Assembly (NCBI RefSeq): GCF_000429545.1
Contig: NZ_AUCB01000021.1
Coordinates: 1 to 64,000 of the forward strand
Origin: Arenibacter certesii DSM 19833
Lineage (GTDB): Bacteria; Bacteroidota; Bacteroidia; Flavobacteriales; Flavobacteriaceae
Direction of reading: 5' to 3'
Length of the DNA stretch: 64,000 nucleotides
Both the position numbers and the translations under genes were made by a program. Positions 28,451-37,198 of this stretch are shown in pieces. The notes below the pieces were generated by a model. The model made no database searches. It saw only the letters and a program-made list of their open reading frames with translations, and was not told where the DNA came from. How positions within the stretch are numbered: the first letter of the stretch is position 1; every line of letters starts with the position of its first letter.

Positions 28451-29138
28451 GATTTATCAGCTACCTCTTTTCGGAATTTTGATTACACTATTGGCATTTC
28501 ATTTTTCCAAAAAAATAGGAAGTAAATGGAAATTTGTTCTTTTTAATCCAGTTTTACTCTCTGTTATTTCCATAATTTGCTTTTTAGTCGTTTTCGAGAT
28601 TGAATTTGAAGCGTATAACGTTGGCGGGCAATATTTAGGATTTTTATTAGGACCCACTGTTGTAGCCCTAGGAGTTCTCTTTTATGAGAAGTATGAGCAA
28701 ATAAAAGAAAATATAATTCCTTTTGTATCTGCTGTAATTATTGGTGGAACCATGAGTATAATTTCTGTTTGTAGCCTTGCTATAATTCTAGGAGCTTCTG
28801 AACCAATTGTAAGATCCATAGCGCCTAAATCTGTCACCACCCCTATAGCATTAGAAATCGCCAACACAATTGGAGGTGTACCCTATATAGCAGCTGGAAT
28901 AGTCATAGCTGTGGGCATCTTTGGAAATGCTTTTGGTCCTGCCATTTTACGTGTTTTGGGAATAAAGAGCAAAAATGCGATAGGCGCAGCACTAGGGACT
29001 GCCGCCCATGGCATAGGCACTGCAAGGGCATTAGATGAAGGAAAGCTACCAGGGGCCTATGGTGGATTAGCAATGTGCATAAATGGGTTATTAACCGCTA
29101 TCATCACGCCATACCTTGTTAACCTATTCCTATCTTAG
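28443..29138 (+). CDS. lrgB: LrgB family membrane protein
   Basis: A 231-residue membrane protein with about six to seven helices. Marker segments are FLLGPTVVALGVLFYEKYE, LAPKSVTTPIA-like IAPKSVTTPIALEIANTIGG, and AIGAALGTAAHGIGTARAL, all conserved in LrgB/YohK. Together with LrgA it forms the lrgAB unit, linked in other bacteria to murein hydrolase export, overflow metabolism or pyruvate transport. Start ATG lies within the 3' end of lrgA. Confidence 0.92.
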   Translation: MSEIYQLPLFGILITLLAFHFSKKIGSKWKFVLFNPVLLSVISIICFLVVFEIEFEAYNVGGQYLGFLLGPTVVALGVLFYEKYEQIKENIIPFVSAVIIGGTMSIISVCSLAIILGASEPIVRSIAPKSVTTPIALEIANTIGGVPYIAAGIVIAVGIFGNAFGPAILRVLGIKSKNAIGAALGTAAHGIGTARALDEGKLPGAYGGLAMCINGLLTAIITPYLVNLFLS

Positions 29139-29456
29139 GAAAACTAGTTAGGTTCTGAAATAATTTTAATCCAGACCGCTACCTTATCTATTTACGACCT
29201 ATTAAAAGATAGAAACTGTGGCATTTGCTTCCTTCAGGTTAGTTCTCTAAGAGGGCTCTTAAAAAGGATCAAAGGTTGGTAATAATTAAAAGCTGTACGG
29301 GGAACCTGGAATCACAACCAAAATTTGAAATATATTGAGGACATCCAGACGATGTAGATGTAAATTTATCCGGGGCAAGCCCTCACGGGGTATTTACCCC
29401 TTTAATATAAAAAAAGCCGCAAAAATGCGGCTTTTAATCTCGTTATTAAGGATTTA
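29139..29456. other. Gap between convergent lrgB and rplI
   Basis: No gene is seen; a 66-codon plus-strand frame here crosses the terminator and rplI and is rejected. The right part has the palindrome GGGGTATTTACCCC (29387-29400) next to CGGGGCAAGCCCTC, and the rplI terminator. Confidence 0.55.
29407..29436 (-). terminator. Rho-independent terminator of the rpsF-rpsR-rplI operon
   Basis: A perfect 9-bp stem AAAAGCCGC / GCGGCTTTT with a 6-nt loop. On the minus strand it ends in a T run, 20 bp after the rplI stop. It may also stop lrgAB transcription from the other side. Confidence 0.88.
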
Positions 29457-29912
29457 TTATCCTTTAGCCTCAGCTACAACATCAAATGGGAAATCTACGA
29501 TTACATCTCTATGCAATCTAATTTGGGCATTATAAGGTCCTGTTCTTTTAATAACACCACCTGCAATTGATATAAATTTCTTATCAATAGCATGTCCTTC
29601 TTTCTCCAAAGCTGCTGCAAGGTCTATATTGGAAATAGATCCAAATAATTTATCTCCTGCTCCAGATTTTGCAGTTATCTTAATATCTAACTGTTTTAAG
29701 CTCTCTGCAACTTTATTGGCCTCATCAACCACTTTCTTTTCCTTATGAGCTCTTTGTTTTAAATTTTCTGCCAATACTTTTTTAGCAGAAGGAGTAGCCA
29801 TGGTAGCCATTCCACGAGGGATAAGGTAGTTTCTACCAAATCCGTTCTTAACCGTTACCACGTCATCTTTAAAACCTAAGTTCTGTATATCTTCCTTTAA
29901 TATAAGTTCCAT
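29457..29912 (-). CDS. rplI: 50S ribosomal protein L9
   Basis: A 151-residue ribosomal protein. MELILKEDIQNLGFKDDVVTVKNGFGRNYLIPRGMA is the L9 N-terminal domain that binds 23S rRNA (shown here in part: VKNGFGRNYLIPRGMA). The long central helix and C-terminal domain (KLFGSISNIDLAAAL, IRLHRDVIVDFPFDV) are complete. Last gene of the rpsF-rpsR-rplI operon, 13 bp after rpsR. Confidence 0.98.
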   Translation of the reverse strand: MELILKEDIQNLGFKDDVVTVKNGFGRNYLIPRGMATMATPSAKKVLAENLKQRAHKEKKVVDEANKVAESLKQLDIKITAKSGAGDKLFGSISNIDLAAALEKEGHAIDKKFISIAGGVIKRTGPYNAQIRLHRDVIVDFPFDVVAEAKG

Positions 29913-29925
29913 CGTCCTATTTTTT

Positions 29926-30222
29926 TTATTTTAGTAAATCGCCAACATAGGGCATTAAAGCTAAATGACGAGCTCTTTTAACCGCTACAGCCACTTTACG
30001 CTGATATTTCAAGGAAGTACCGGTAAGTCTTCTTGGAAGTAATTTACCTTGTTCGTTTACCAACTTGATTAAGAAGTCTGGATCTTTATAATCCACATAC
30101 TTTATTCCCGATTTTTTGAATCGACAATATTTCTTTTGAGTACTGGTCTCTATATTAAGTGGGGTTAGATATCTAATTTCCCCATCTTTTTTACCTTTTG
30201 CTTGTTGTTCTATTGATGCCAT
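29926..30222 (-). CDS. rpsR: 30S ribosomal protein S18
   Basis: A 98-residue S18 protein. [19 protein letters not shown] and [20 protein letters not shown] are the conserved 16S rRNA and S6-contact segments. Slightly longer N-terminus than in E. coli ([18 protein letters not shown]), normal in Bacteroidetes. Middle gene of the operon, 5 bp after rpsF. Confidence 0.98.
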   Translation of the reverse strand: MASIEQQAKGKKDGEIRYLTPLNIETSTQKKYCRFKKSGIKYVDYKDPDFLIKLVNEQGKLLPRRLTGTSLKYQRKVAVAVKRARHLALMPYVGDLLK

Positions 30223-30227
30223 AATCC

Positions 30228-30566
30228 TTACGCTTTAGCTTTTAACTTTGTTCTTCTTCTCTCTGCCCATGAAACAGCATGTTTGTCTAGTTTTACAGTC
30301 AAGAAACGCATAACACGCTCATCTCTTCTAAATTCTAGCTCAAAAGGCAACAATACATCGCCCTCTGCGGTAAATTCGAACAAATGGTAAAAACCACTCT
30401 TCTTCTTTTGGATTGGATAGGCCAATTTTTTTAGGCCCCAATTTTCTTTGGCTACCATTTTGGCACCTTTGTTAATTAAGAAATCCTCAAATTTCTTAAC
30501 TGTTTCCTCTACCTGTGTATCAGACAGAACGGGATTTAAAATGAAAACAGTTTCGTAATTGTTCAT
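30228..30566 (-). CDS. rpsF: 30S ribosomal protein S6
   Basis: A 112-residue S6 protein. [20 protein letters not shown] and [18 protein letters not shown] are typical; S6 binds S18 on the platform of the small subunit. The C-terminal tail is basic ([12 protein letters not shown]). First gene of the operon, with a good Bacteroidetes promoter 24-54 bp upstream. Confidence 0.98.
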   Translation of the reverse strand: MNNYETVFILNPVLSDTQVEETVKKFEDFLINKGAKMVAKENWGLKKLAYPIQKKKSGFYHLFEFTAEGDVLLPFELEFRRDERVMRFLTVKLDKHAVSWAERRRTKLKAKA

Positions 30567-30589
30567 ATTATTAAATTTTTTTAAGTGCG

Positions 30590-30620
30590 CAAAAATAAGA
30601 ATTTTTTGTTCTAATTACAA
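30590..30620 (-). promoter_or_regulatory. Promoter of the rpsF operon
   Basis: Read on the minus strand: TTG (30618-30620), 20-bp spacer, TATTTTTG (30590-30597), a full match to the Bacteroidetes -33/-7 pattern. The start of transcription would be near 30583, about 17 nt before the rpsF ATG. Confidence 0.65.
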
Positions 30621-30812
30621 GAAAATCTATAAATCTTCGTTATAGCTAAACAACTTACGGATTCGACCCGAATTTAAACCTGAACAAAACCAAATAAAAC
30701 CAATAACCCCGTCATTTTACACAATAATTATAGCAATTTAAATAATTTTGTTGCAGTTCAGCTATATTTTTATGTACTTTGTCGATGATTTAACCCCACA
30801 AATCAACCAACT

Positions 30813-31505
30813 ATGAAATTAAGAAGTATAATTGTAGACGATTCGTCTATGCAACGAATGGCAGTTGCTAAGTTAGTTAACAGTCATCCCAATTTAGCTT
30901 TGGTAGCGGAATACAGTAATGCCATAGAGGCAAAGAACGGCATTAAGAACAACGATATCGATTTAATTTTCCTTGATGTGGAGATGCCGATTATCACGGG
31001 ATTTGATTTATTGGAATCCTTGGACAATAGTCCTCAGGTAATTCTAATAACCGGCAAGCCCGATTATGCACTTAAAGCGTTTGAATACGACGTAACAGAC
31101 TACCTACACAAACCAATTACACTAGCCCGTTTTGATGCTGCGGTTAAAAGAGCGTTAACAAAATACGAGCAAATTAATAAGGTTGTAGAAGACGAAGAGC
31201 ACATTTTTGTGAAAAGCAACCTTAAAAAACGCAAAGTCATCCTTAATGATATAAAGTGGATAGAAGCGTTGGGCGACTATATTAAATTAGTTACAGATGA
31301 GGCCAATATCGTTATTCTATCTACCATGAAATCTTTTGAAAAGCAATTGCCGGAAGACAAGTTTTTAAGAATTCACAAATCCTACATCGTCAACTTGGAA
31401 AAAATAGAGAAGTTTAACAGCAAAAACGTAGAAGTTGGCGGAAAACAAATACCTCTAAGTAGAAATAAGAAAACAGAATTGGCAGAAGCGTTAAATAATT
31501 TTTAA
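30813..31505 (+). CDS. LytTR-family response regulator
   Basis: A 230-residue regulator. The receiver domain (1-120) has IIVDDSS with D9/D10, the phosphoacceptor D55 in LIFLDVEMP, and the conserved lysine in YLHKPI. The LytTR DNA-binding domain (about 130-230) has IFVKSNLKKRKVILNDIKWI, FLRIHKSYIVNL and IPLSRNKKTEL. It should bind short direct repeats when phosphorylated by a membrane sensor of the LytS/YehU type. No kinase gene is next to it. LytTR regulators often control lrgAB, which is encoded 1.7 kb away, so a link is possible but unproven. Confidence 0.93.
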   Translation: MKLRSIIVDDSSMQRMAVAKLVNSHPNLALVAEYSNAIEAKNGIKNNDIDLIFLDVEMPIITGFDLLESLDNSPQVILITGKPDYALKAFEYDVTDYLHKPITLARFDAAVKRALTKYEQINKVVEDEEHIFVKSNLKKRKVILNDIKWIEALGDYIKLVTDEANIVILSTMKSFEKQLPEDKFLRIHKSYIVNLEKIEKFNSKNVEVGGKQIPLSRNKKTELAEALNNF

Positions 31506-31564
31506 TTCAGTTACTTTTGGTTGAACCTTGAACCATCGAAAGGAAACTACCTGTAACAATTTAA

Positions 31565-31597
31565 TGCCCGCCTAAACAAAGCGGGCAGGCTAGCGCT
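31565..31597 (+). repeat. Short GC-rich interspersed repeat, copy 3 (best preserved)
   Basis: GCCCGC (31566-31571) pairs with GCGGGC (31581-31586), then AGGCTAGCGCT. Same order as the copy at 22968-22992. It lies 18 bp past the priA stop codon and 60 bp past the LytTR gene. Confidence 0.55.
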
Positions 31598-31614
31598 AGG
31601 GAATATAACATCAA

Positions 31615-34077
31615 TTATATGTGATCTACATTGTAGATAACGCGCACTCCCCTATAAAACGATATAGCATTAAAGGATTTTTCAATCCGCTTAATGCTAT
31701 TTTTTGTGTGTACCAAGGAATGATCATTCCCAATTTTCAATAGCACATTTTTAAGATATTGGTTCCTTATTCTAGCCACAGGAGGATATTCTGGTCCCAG
31801 TACCATTTTCCCAAAACCAATCCGCAAAGATTTTGCAAACCACTCTGCCGCCTCATTCAATTTGTTATAGTCCTTATGCTTAAAAGTAATTCTAATAATC
31901 CTATTGCCCGGAGGGTATTTAAACTGTTCCCGTTCATAGAGTTGCTCGTTAAACATTTCTACATAATCATGAGTAGTAACTTGCTGTAATATTCTATGAT
32001 CTGGATCATAACTTTGAATAATTACCTTTCCTCTTTTCTGGGTACGCCCTGCCCTACCTGCTACTTGGGTCAGCAACTGAAAACTTCTCTCATGCGCCCT
32101 ATAATCGGGGAAGTTCAATAGCGTATCGGCATTCATAATCCCTACCAAATTCACATTTCTAAAATCGAGTCCCTTAGTTAGCATCTGCGTTCCCACGAGA
32201 ATATCTATTTCTTGTTGCTCGAAGGCCGAAATTATTTTTTCATAACCATACTTCCCTCTTGTGGTATCTAAGTCCATACGGCCAACTTTCGCCGTGGGAA
32301 AAAGGGCTTGTAACTCTTGCTCTACCTGTTCCGTACCAAAACCTTTGGTATCCAAAGTGGTACTTCCACAGGCCTGACAGCTTGTTTGTAATGCAATGTG
32401 ATAACTGCAATAATGGCAACGCAGTTGCTTACGCAATTGGTGGTACGTTAGGCTTACATCGCAATTTGGACACTGGGGAGTATGTCCACAAGTAGTACAT
32501 TCTAATATTGGGGCATACCCCCTTCTATTTTGAAAAAGGATTACCTGCTCCCCATTTTCCAAAGTTTCGGTAATTTCTTCCAGTAACCGCTCCGAAAAAT
32601 GTCCTTTCATTCTTTTTTTACGGGTTTGCTCACGGATATTCACCAACTCCATTTCTGGCATTAACACATCGCCATAGCGCCGTTGAATCCGCGCATAACC
32701 GTATTTGGAAATCTTTACATTGTAAAAAGTCTCTACACTTGGTGTAGCCGACCCTAAAAGCACATTACTTCCATGAAAATTACCTAAAACAACTGCAGCA
32801 TCCCTTGCATGGTACCTAGGCGCCGGATCATATTGCTTAAAGGAACTCTCGTGTTCCTCATCTACAATAATAAGCCCTAGGTCCTGAAAGGGAAGAAATA
32901 TGGCAGACCGTGCCCCTATTACAATTTGAGCCGTTGTTTCCTTTTTAAGCACATTATTCCACACCTCCACCCGTTCTTGCACATTGTACTTGGAATGATA
33001 AACAGCCACCTTTTCTCCGAAATAAGCTTGCAGTCTGGAAATCAATTGTGTGGTAAGTGCAATTTCTGGGAGTAAATAAAGGGCTTGCTTTCCATTTTTA
33101 ATAACCTCTTGGATTAACTTAACGTACACCTCTGTTTTACCAGAAGAAGTTACGCCGTGTAAAAGAGTTACTTTTCCTAATGCAAAGGACTTACTTATAG
33201 CATCAAATGCACTTTGTTGGTATTCATTCAGGGATTTTAGCGCCTCATGATCATGACCACCTTCGAAAACGACCCGGTCTGTCCGGATAAACTGTTCTTC
33301 AAGGATTCCTTTATCGATGAGTGTTTTAATAATGGAATTGGAACTATTGGCAGAGGTCGCTAAGTCGCTAATCTTAACAGGCTTTTTAGTTACCGCTTGT
33401 AATTGAAACAAAGAAAGCACCACGTCTCGCTGCTTAGGAGCCCTAGATAAGGAAAGAAGCAATGCTTCCAAACTTTCCTCGGTACTATAATCTTTTCCTA
33501 ATTGTACATACCGTACCAGTTTAGGCTTATATTGTTCGTAGACCTCTTCTTTTATGAAAATAATATTTTTCTCAAGCAGGCTATTTAAAATGGGTATTAC
33601 ATTCTTTTTCTCTAGGATATCACTAATCTCTCGAACCCTAAGAATCGACTGATGTTGCAAGGCTTCAAAAACTAAAAACTCATCATCCTTTAGGTCAGTT
33701 TCATCTATTATTGCTTTCTCGTTTCTAAGGATCAGGGTTTCACTTTCTAGCAAAAGGGCACTCGGGACAGCAGCCCTAAAAACCTCACCCACTGTACACA
33801 TGTAGTATTGCGCCAGCCATTCCCAAAAGCGTAATTGCGTAGGCGTCACCAATGGATCTTGATCCAAAATCTGATCAATTTCCTTTGCCTCATAGACCGT
33901 AGGCGCCGTTTGATGCACCTTAACTACAATAGCAGTATATATTTTGGATTTACCAAAGGGAACTGCAACTCTCATCCCCGGTTTTAATAGTTCCGCTTCT
34001 GTAGGAGAGATACTATAGGTAAATTCCTTCTCCAGCGGAATAGGTAAGATAACATTGATAAAATAAGGCATTCCCAT
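31615..34077 (-). CDS. priA: Primosomal replication restart helicase PriA
   Basis: An 820-residue helicase. The N-terminal DNA-binding domain is followed by Walker A GVTSSGKT (308-315), the Walker B segment VDEEHESSFKQYDPAPRYHARD (shown as DEEHESSFKQY), and a zinc module with four C-x2-C pairs (CTTCGHTPQCPNC, CHYC, CQAC). The late helicase motif GTQMLTKGLDFRNV is intact. PriA reloads the replicative helicase at stalled forks. It is the last gene of a four-gene minus-strand run, 6 bp after the DUF2147 gene. Confidence 0.97.
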   Translation of the reverse strand: MGMPYFINVILPIPLEKEFTYSISPTEAELLKPGMRVAVPFGKSKIYTAIVVKVHQTAPTVYEAKEIDQILDQDPLVTPTQLRFWEWLAQYYMCTVGEVFRAAVPSALLLESETLILRNEKAIIDETDLKDDEFLVFEALQHQSILRVREISDILEKKNVIPILNSLLEKNIIFIKEEVYEQYKPKLVRYVQLGKDYSTEESLEALLLSLSRAPKQRDVVLSLFQLQAVTKKPVKISDLATSANSSNSIIKTLIDKGILEEQFIRTDRVVFEGGHDHEALKSLNEYQQSAFDAISKSFALGKVTLLHGVTSSGKTEVYVKLIQEVIKNGKQALYLLPEIALTTQLISRLQAYFGEKVAVYHSKYNVQERVEVWNNVLKKETTAQIVIGARSAIFLPFQDLGLIIVDEEHESSFKQYDPAPRYHARDAAVVLGNFHGSNVLLGSATPSVETFYNVKISKYGYARIQRRYGDVLMPEMELVNIREQTRKKRMKGHFSERLLEEITETLENGEQVILFQNRRGYAPILECTTCGHTPQCPNCDVSLTYHQLRKQLRCHYCSYHIALQTSCQACGSTTLDTKGFGTEQVEQELQALFPTAKVGRMDLDTTRGKYGYEKIISAFEQQEIDILVGTQMLTKGLDFRNVNLVGIMNADTLLNFPDYRAHERSFQLLTQVAGRAGRTQKRGKVIIQSYDPDHRILQQVTTHDYVEMFNEQLYEREQFKYPPGNRIIRITFKHKDYNKLNEAAEWFAKSLRIGFGKMVLGPEYPPVARIRNQYLKNVLLKIGNDHSLVHTKNSIKRIEKSFNAISFYRGVRVIYNVDHI

Positions 34078-34083
34078 ACGTTT

Positions 34084-34524
34084 CTATCCCTCTGCGCGTA
34101 TCCAAGTTTGTGTACGAAAAATAAATGCTAAATAACCCCTTACCTTCAATTCATCAGGATTTTCGGGATTAAGCCATATTTTACATCTAAAAGTCATTGC
34201 CTGCTCCGGATCAAATAAGGTTTTCCCTTTCCATACGCCACCACCACCATGTTTCAAATCTTCAATTATCTTCATCCCCAATATTGGCTGATTCTTTTTC
34301 TCCCCTTCACATTTATCACAAACCGCCTCTTCCTTTCCCGGTTCTAAAATTTCCACAACCTCACCGTGCATCATTCCGTCCTCTTCATATATATCTATTA
34401 TCGCTTTAGGATTCCCAGTTCTATCATCTATCGTCTTCCATTTCCCAAAAACACTCTGCGCTTCCGAAGGAATATATAACAACATACAAATTAGCCCAAC
34501 TATCCACTTATTTCTTTTTACCAT
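34084..34524 (-). CDS. DUF2147 family secreted protein
   Basis: A 146-residue protein with a signal peptide (WIVGLICMLLYIPSEAQ) and the DUF2147 core: SVFGKWKTIDDRTGNPKAI and a middle CDKCEGEKKNQPILGMKII. The two cysteines of CDKC are conserved in this family. Exported small beta-barrel-like protein of unknown role. Its start overlaps the end of the BrkB-like gene by 17 bp, so it is in the nadC-priA operon. Confidence 0.85.
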   Translation of the reverse strand: MVKRNKWIVGLICMLLYIPSEAQSVFGKWKTIDDRTGNPKAIIDIYEEDGMMHGEVVEILEPGKEEAVCDKCEGEKKNQPILGMKIIEDLKHGGGGVWKGKTLFDPEQAMTFRCKIWLNPENPDELKVRGYLAFIFRTQTWIRAEG

Positions 34525-35494
34525 GTACTTTATATTTTTTTCTCAATGAATTTAACGAGGCATTCAATTCGAACCCAAGTAGTAATATGATTGAATTTAG
34601 CCAAATAAAAACCAATAATATCAGCAAGCCACTTAAAGCCCCATATAATTCGTTATACCGGGCAAACTTTTCCACATACACCCCAAAAAAATAAGAGGTT
34701 ACAATAAAGAGCAGCGTGGTCATTGAAGCTCCTGCAGAGAAAAATTTAGCTTGCTTGCCCTCTTTGGTCCCAAAATAATACAAAACTGCCGTTATAAAAT
34801 AAAAAAGAAGTCCCAAAAATACAAACTTGCCCCACTGCACCAATGCAAAATCGTTTTCATCTACGTTCAAGGCATTTTTACCATGTATTATTTCATAAAG
34901 CCCCCCTAAGATATAGGCCTCAAAATAAACGTATACCACGGCACCTACCAAAAGGAGAACCGACAAGAACAACCCAACGGCTAAGGCCGTTAAATACTGT
35001 CTTACAATACTTCTATTAGGACTAACGTGATACGAGGTTTCGAAGCCGCCAAATATAGCATTAACCCCATTGGCCATTAAAAAAATAGAGGTGAAAAAGG
35101 CAAGCGCCGAAGAAAGGAGATCTCCTCTTTCCTGTGCTTTTATCTGCAAATAGATTTCACTAAAGTATTCTCCCGTAGCAGTAGGAAGAAAAGCCTCTAA
35201 AAACTCTAAAAATTCCGCATCAAAATTAGAGTTTTCCAATGCGACATAGGGAATGATAAAAGGAACTAATGTCAATAGAAATATCAATAACGGAAATAGC
35301 GCTAGGAATAAGCTAAATGCAATAGCACTGGCCCTTGTAGACACCGCTCCCTTTATAATTCCAAAGACATACATTTCAATAAGATCGTAGGATGACAAGC
35401 CTTCAAACCCCGGTAATTTAATATTCTTCAGCAATCTTATTACCAAATTAAGAACCGGTATCCTCTCTAGCTTTTCCTCAATCTCTTTTGACAT
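34508..35494 (-). CDS. YihY/BrkB family inner membrane protein
   Basis: A 328-residue protein with about six membrane helices. The opening IKGAVSTRASAIAFSLFLALFPLL and the later YHVSPNRSIVRQYLTAL fit the YihY (formerly RNase BN) family. It lacks nuclease motifs; the old RNase BN name is wrong for this family. Function unknown, perhaps transport. It starts at the base next to the nadC stop codon, so coupling is likely. Confidence 0.9.
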   Translation of the reverse strand: MSKEIEEKLERIPVLNLVIRLLKNIKLPGFEGLSSYDLIEMYVFGIIKGAVSTRASAIAFSLFLALFPLLIFLLTLVPFIIPYVALENSNFDAEFLEFLEAFLPTATGEYFSEIYLQIKAQERGDLLSSALAFFTSIFLMANGVNAIFGGFETSYHVSPNRSIVRQYLTALAVGLFLSVLLLVGAVVYVYFEAYILGGLYEIIHGKNALNVDENDFALVQWGKFVFLGLLFYFITAVLYYFGTKEGKQAKFFSAGASMTTLLFIVTSYFFGVYVEKFARYNELYGALSGLLILLVFIWLNSIILLLGFELNASLNSLRKKYKVHGKKK

Positions 35495-36352
35495 CTATAT
35501 GGCTTTAAGGCTTAAATCCATATTGTAAACCGAGTGGGTCAATGCCCCGGAAGATATATAATTCACGCCACATGCCGCATATTTGGCAATGGTATGCTCA
35601 TTAATCCCTCCAGAGGACTCCGTTAAACAGGCGTCTCCAATTATTTCTACAGCTCTTTTGGTATCTTCTAAACTGAAATTATCTAGCAGTATCCGGTAAA
35701 CCCCTTTAGAAGCCAATATTTCCTTAACCTCGGTTAGGTTTCTAGCCTCTACTATAATTTTCAGGTCTTTTTGGTTATCAGCTAAATATGTATGGGTCTT
35801 TTCAATTGCTTTGGTAATACCTCCCGCAAAATCTATGTGATTATCCTTTAACATAATCATATCGTAAAGGGCAAATCTGTGATTCTCCCCTCCTCCTATT
35901 TTTACTGCCCATTTCTCTAAAGCCCTTATACCGGGCGTAGTTTTTCTAGTATCCAATATTTTGGTTTCGGTTCCTTTAAGTAAATTTGCAAAATAATTGG
36001 TTTTCGTGGCAATAGCACTCATTCGCTGCATTGCATTTAGCACAAGGCGCTCTGCCTTAAGAATGCTTTGGGAATTACCCGAAACATGAAACACAACATC
36101 TCCGAACTTTACTGACTCACCATCCTTAACAAAAACCTCAATTTCCAAGGTTTTATCTATATATTGAAATACTAGTTGGGCAAATTCTACCCCAGCAATA
36201 ATCCCCTTATCCTTTACCAATAATTTTGCTTTTCCTTGTGCGGAGGGGGGTATACATGCCAAAGAACTATGATCGCCATCACCAACATCTTCCCGTACAG
36301 CATTTTTAATAATTAGATCTAACTCGGTTCTAAATTGTTCTTCTGAAATCAT
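35495..36352 (-). CDS. nadC: Nicotinate-nucleotide pyrophosphorylase (carboxylating)
   Basis: A 285-residue quinolinate phosphoribosyltransferase. It has LDTRKTTPGIRALEKWAV and GGGENHRFALYDMIMLKDNH, the substrate-binding segments, and SSGGINEHTIAKYAACGV near the end with the phosphate-binding part. It converts quinolinate and PRPP to nicotinate mononucleotide in NAD synthesis. First gene of the run to priA; a 212-bp divergent gap separates it from rlmH. Confidence 0.97.
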   Translation of the reverse strand: MISEEQFRTELDLIIKNAVREDVGDGDHSSLACIPPSAQGKAKLLVKDKGIIAGVEFAQLVFQYIDKTLEIEVFVKDGESVKFGDVVFHVSGNSQSILKAERLVLNAMQRMSAIATKTNYFANLLKGTETKILDTRKTTPGIRALEKWAVKIGGGENHRFALYDMIMLKDNHIDFAGGITKAIEKTHTYLADNQKDLKIIVEARNLTEVKEILASKGVYRILLDNFSLEDTKRAVEIIGDACLTESSGGINEHTIAKYAACGVNYISSGALTHSVYNMDLSLKAI

Positions 36353-36552
36353 ATCGCAACTATTTTCATGCTAATTTAATAAAATGTTTGGGTTGTAAAG
36401 AGTTTATTACACCCAAAGACGTACCGATTTCCCTCGCTTTTGGCGATCTGTATTAGTTAACCACATATATCGCCTGATTGTCATTAGTTGATAACTAAAT
36501 AAGGATAGATCTATATTTTTAATTTTTCTTATGGTAAATAAAATTAGCAGCT

Positions 36553-36560
36553 TATTTTTG
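36553..36560 (+). promoter_or_regulatory. TAnnTTTG box directly before rlmH
   Basis: TATTTTTG ends 4 bp before the rlmH ATG (36565). If this is the -7 box, transcription would begin at or next to the start codon, giving a leaderless mRNA. No good TTG is seen at the right distance upstream, so it is a weak call. Confidence 0.4.
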
Positions 36561-36564
36561 CCCC

Positions 36565-37038
36565 ATGACCATAAAGCTACTTGTTCTGGGAAAAACGGAC
36601 AGCGCTCCCTTGATCCAATTAATTGGAGAATATCAAAATCGATTAAAGCACTATGTGCGATTTGAATTAGATATTGTTCCCGATATAAAAAACACCAAAA
36701 ATCTTTCTGAGAAACAGCAAAAAGATAAGGAAGGGGAAGCCATATTAAATAGATTAAACCCTACAGATATCCTCATTTTATTAGACGAGAAAGGGAAGCA
36801 GAAAACCTCTTTAGAATTCTCCCAATATGTACAAAAGAAAATGAACTCAGGAATAAAGCAGTTGGTTTTAGTTGTTGGTGGGCCTTATGGATTTAGTGAT
36901 GCCGTTTACCAAAAGTCCCAAGGGTCGCTTAGTTTATCCAAAATGACCTTTTCTCATCAGATGGTGCGTTTATTTGTGGTAGAGCAGCTGTATAGAGCTT
37001 TTACCATCCTAAAAAACGAACCCTACCATCATCAATAA
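36565..37038 (+). CDS. rlmH: 23S rRNA (pseudouridine1915-N3)-methyltransferase RlmH
   Basis: A 157-residue SPOUT methyltransferase of the normal length. LVLGKTDSAPLIQLIGEY starts the protein, LVVGGPYGFSDAVY forms the S-adenosylmethionine knot, and SLSKMTFSHQMVRLFVVEQL with the final AFTILKNEPYHH are the family signature. It methylates pseudouridine 1915 in helix 69. Single gene, with an unusually close promoter-like box. Confidence 0.97.
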   Translation: MTIKLLVLGKTDSAPLIQLIGEYQNRLKHYVRFELDIVPDIKNTKNLSEKQQKDKEGEAILNRLNPTDILILLDEKGKQKTSLEFSQYVQKKMNSGIKQLVLVVGGPYGFSDAVYQKSQGSLSLSKMTFSHQMVRLFVVEQLYRAFTILKNEPYHHQ

Positions 37039-37198
37039 GCATTTTTAATTAGCGCAAAGGAGAGGATAAATGCCAGTATTAGAAAGACAACTATCACATT
37101 TCAAAATTAAAAACCCCGAGAACTTTACCTACCAAAAGGATTAAATCAAGGCAAATATAGTTCCCAGGGAGTCTTTCTAATATAATGTACTACTTCAA

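Noticed and set aside
29335-29535. 66-codon plus-strand frame
   Set aside because: It runs through the rplI terminator and into rplI in antisense; no domain or homologue-like sequence.
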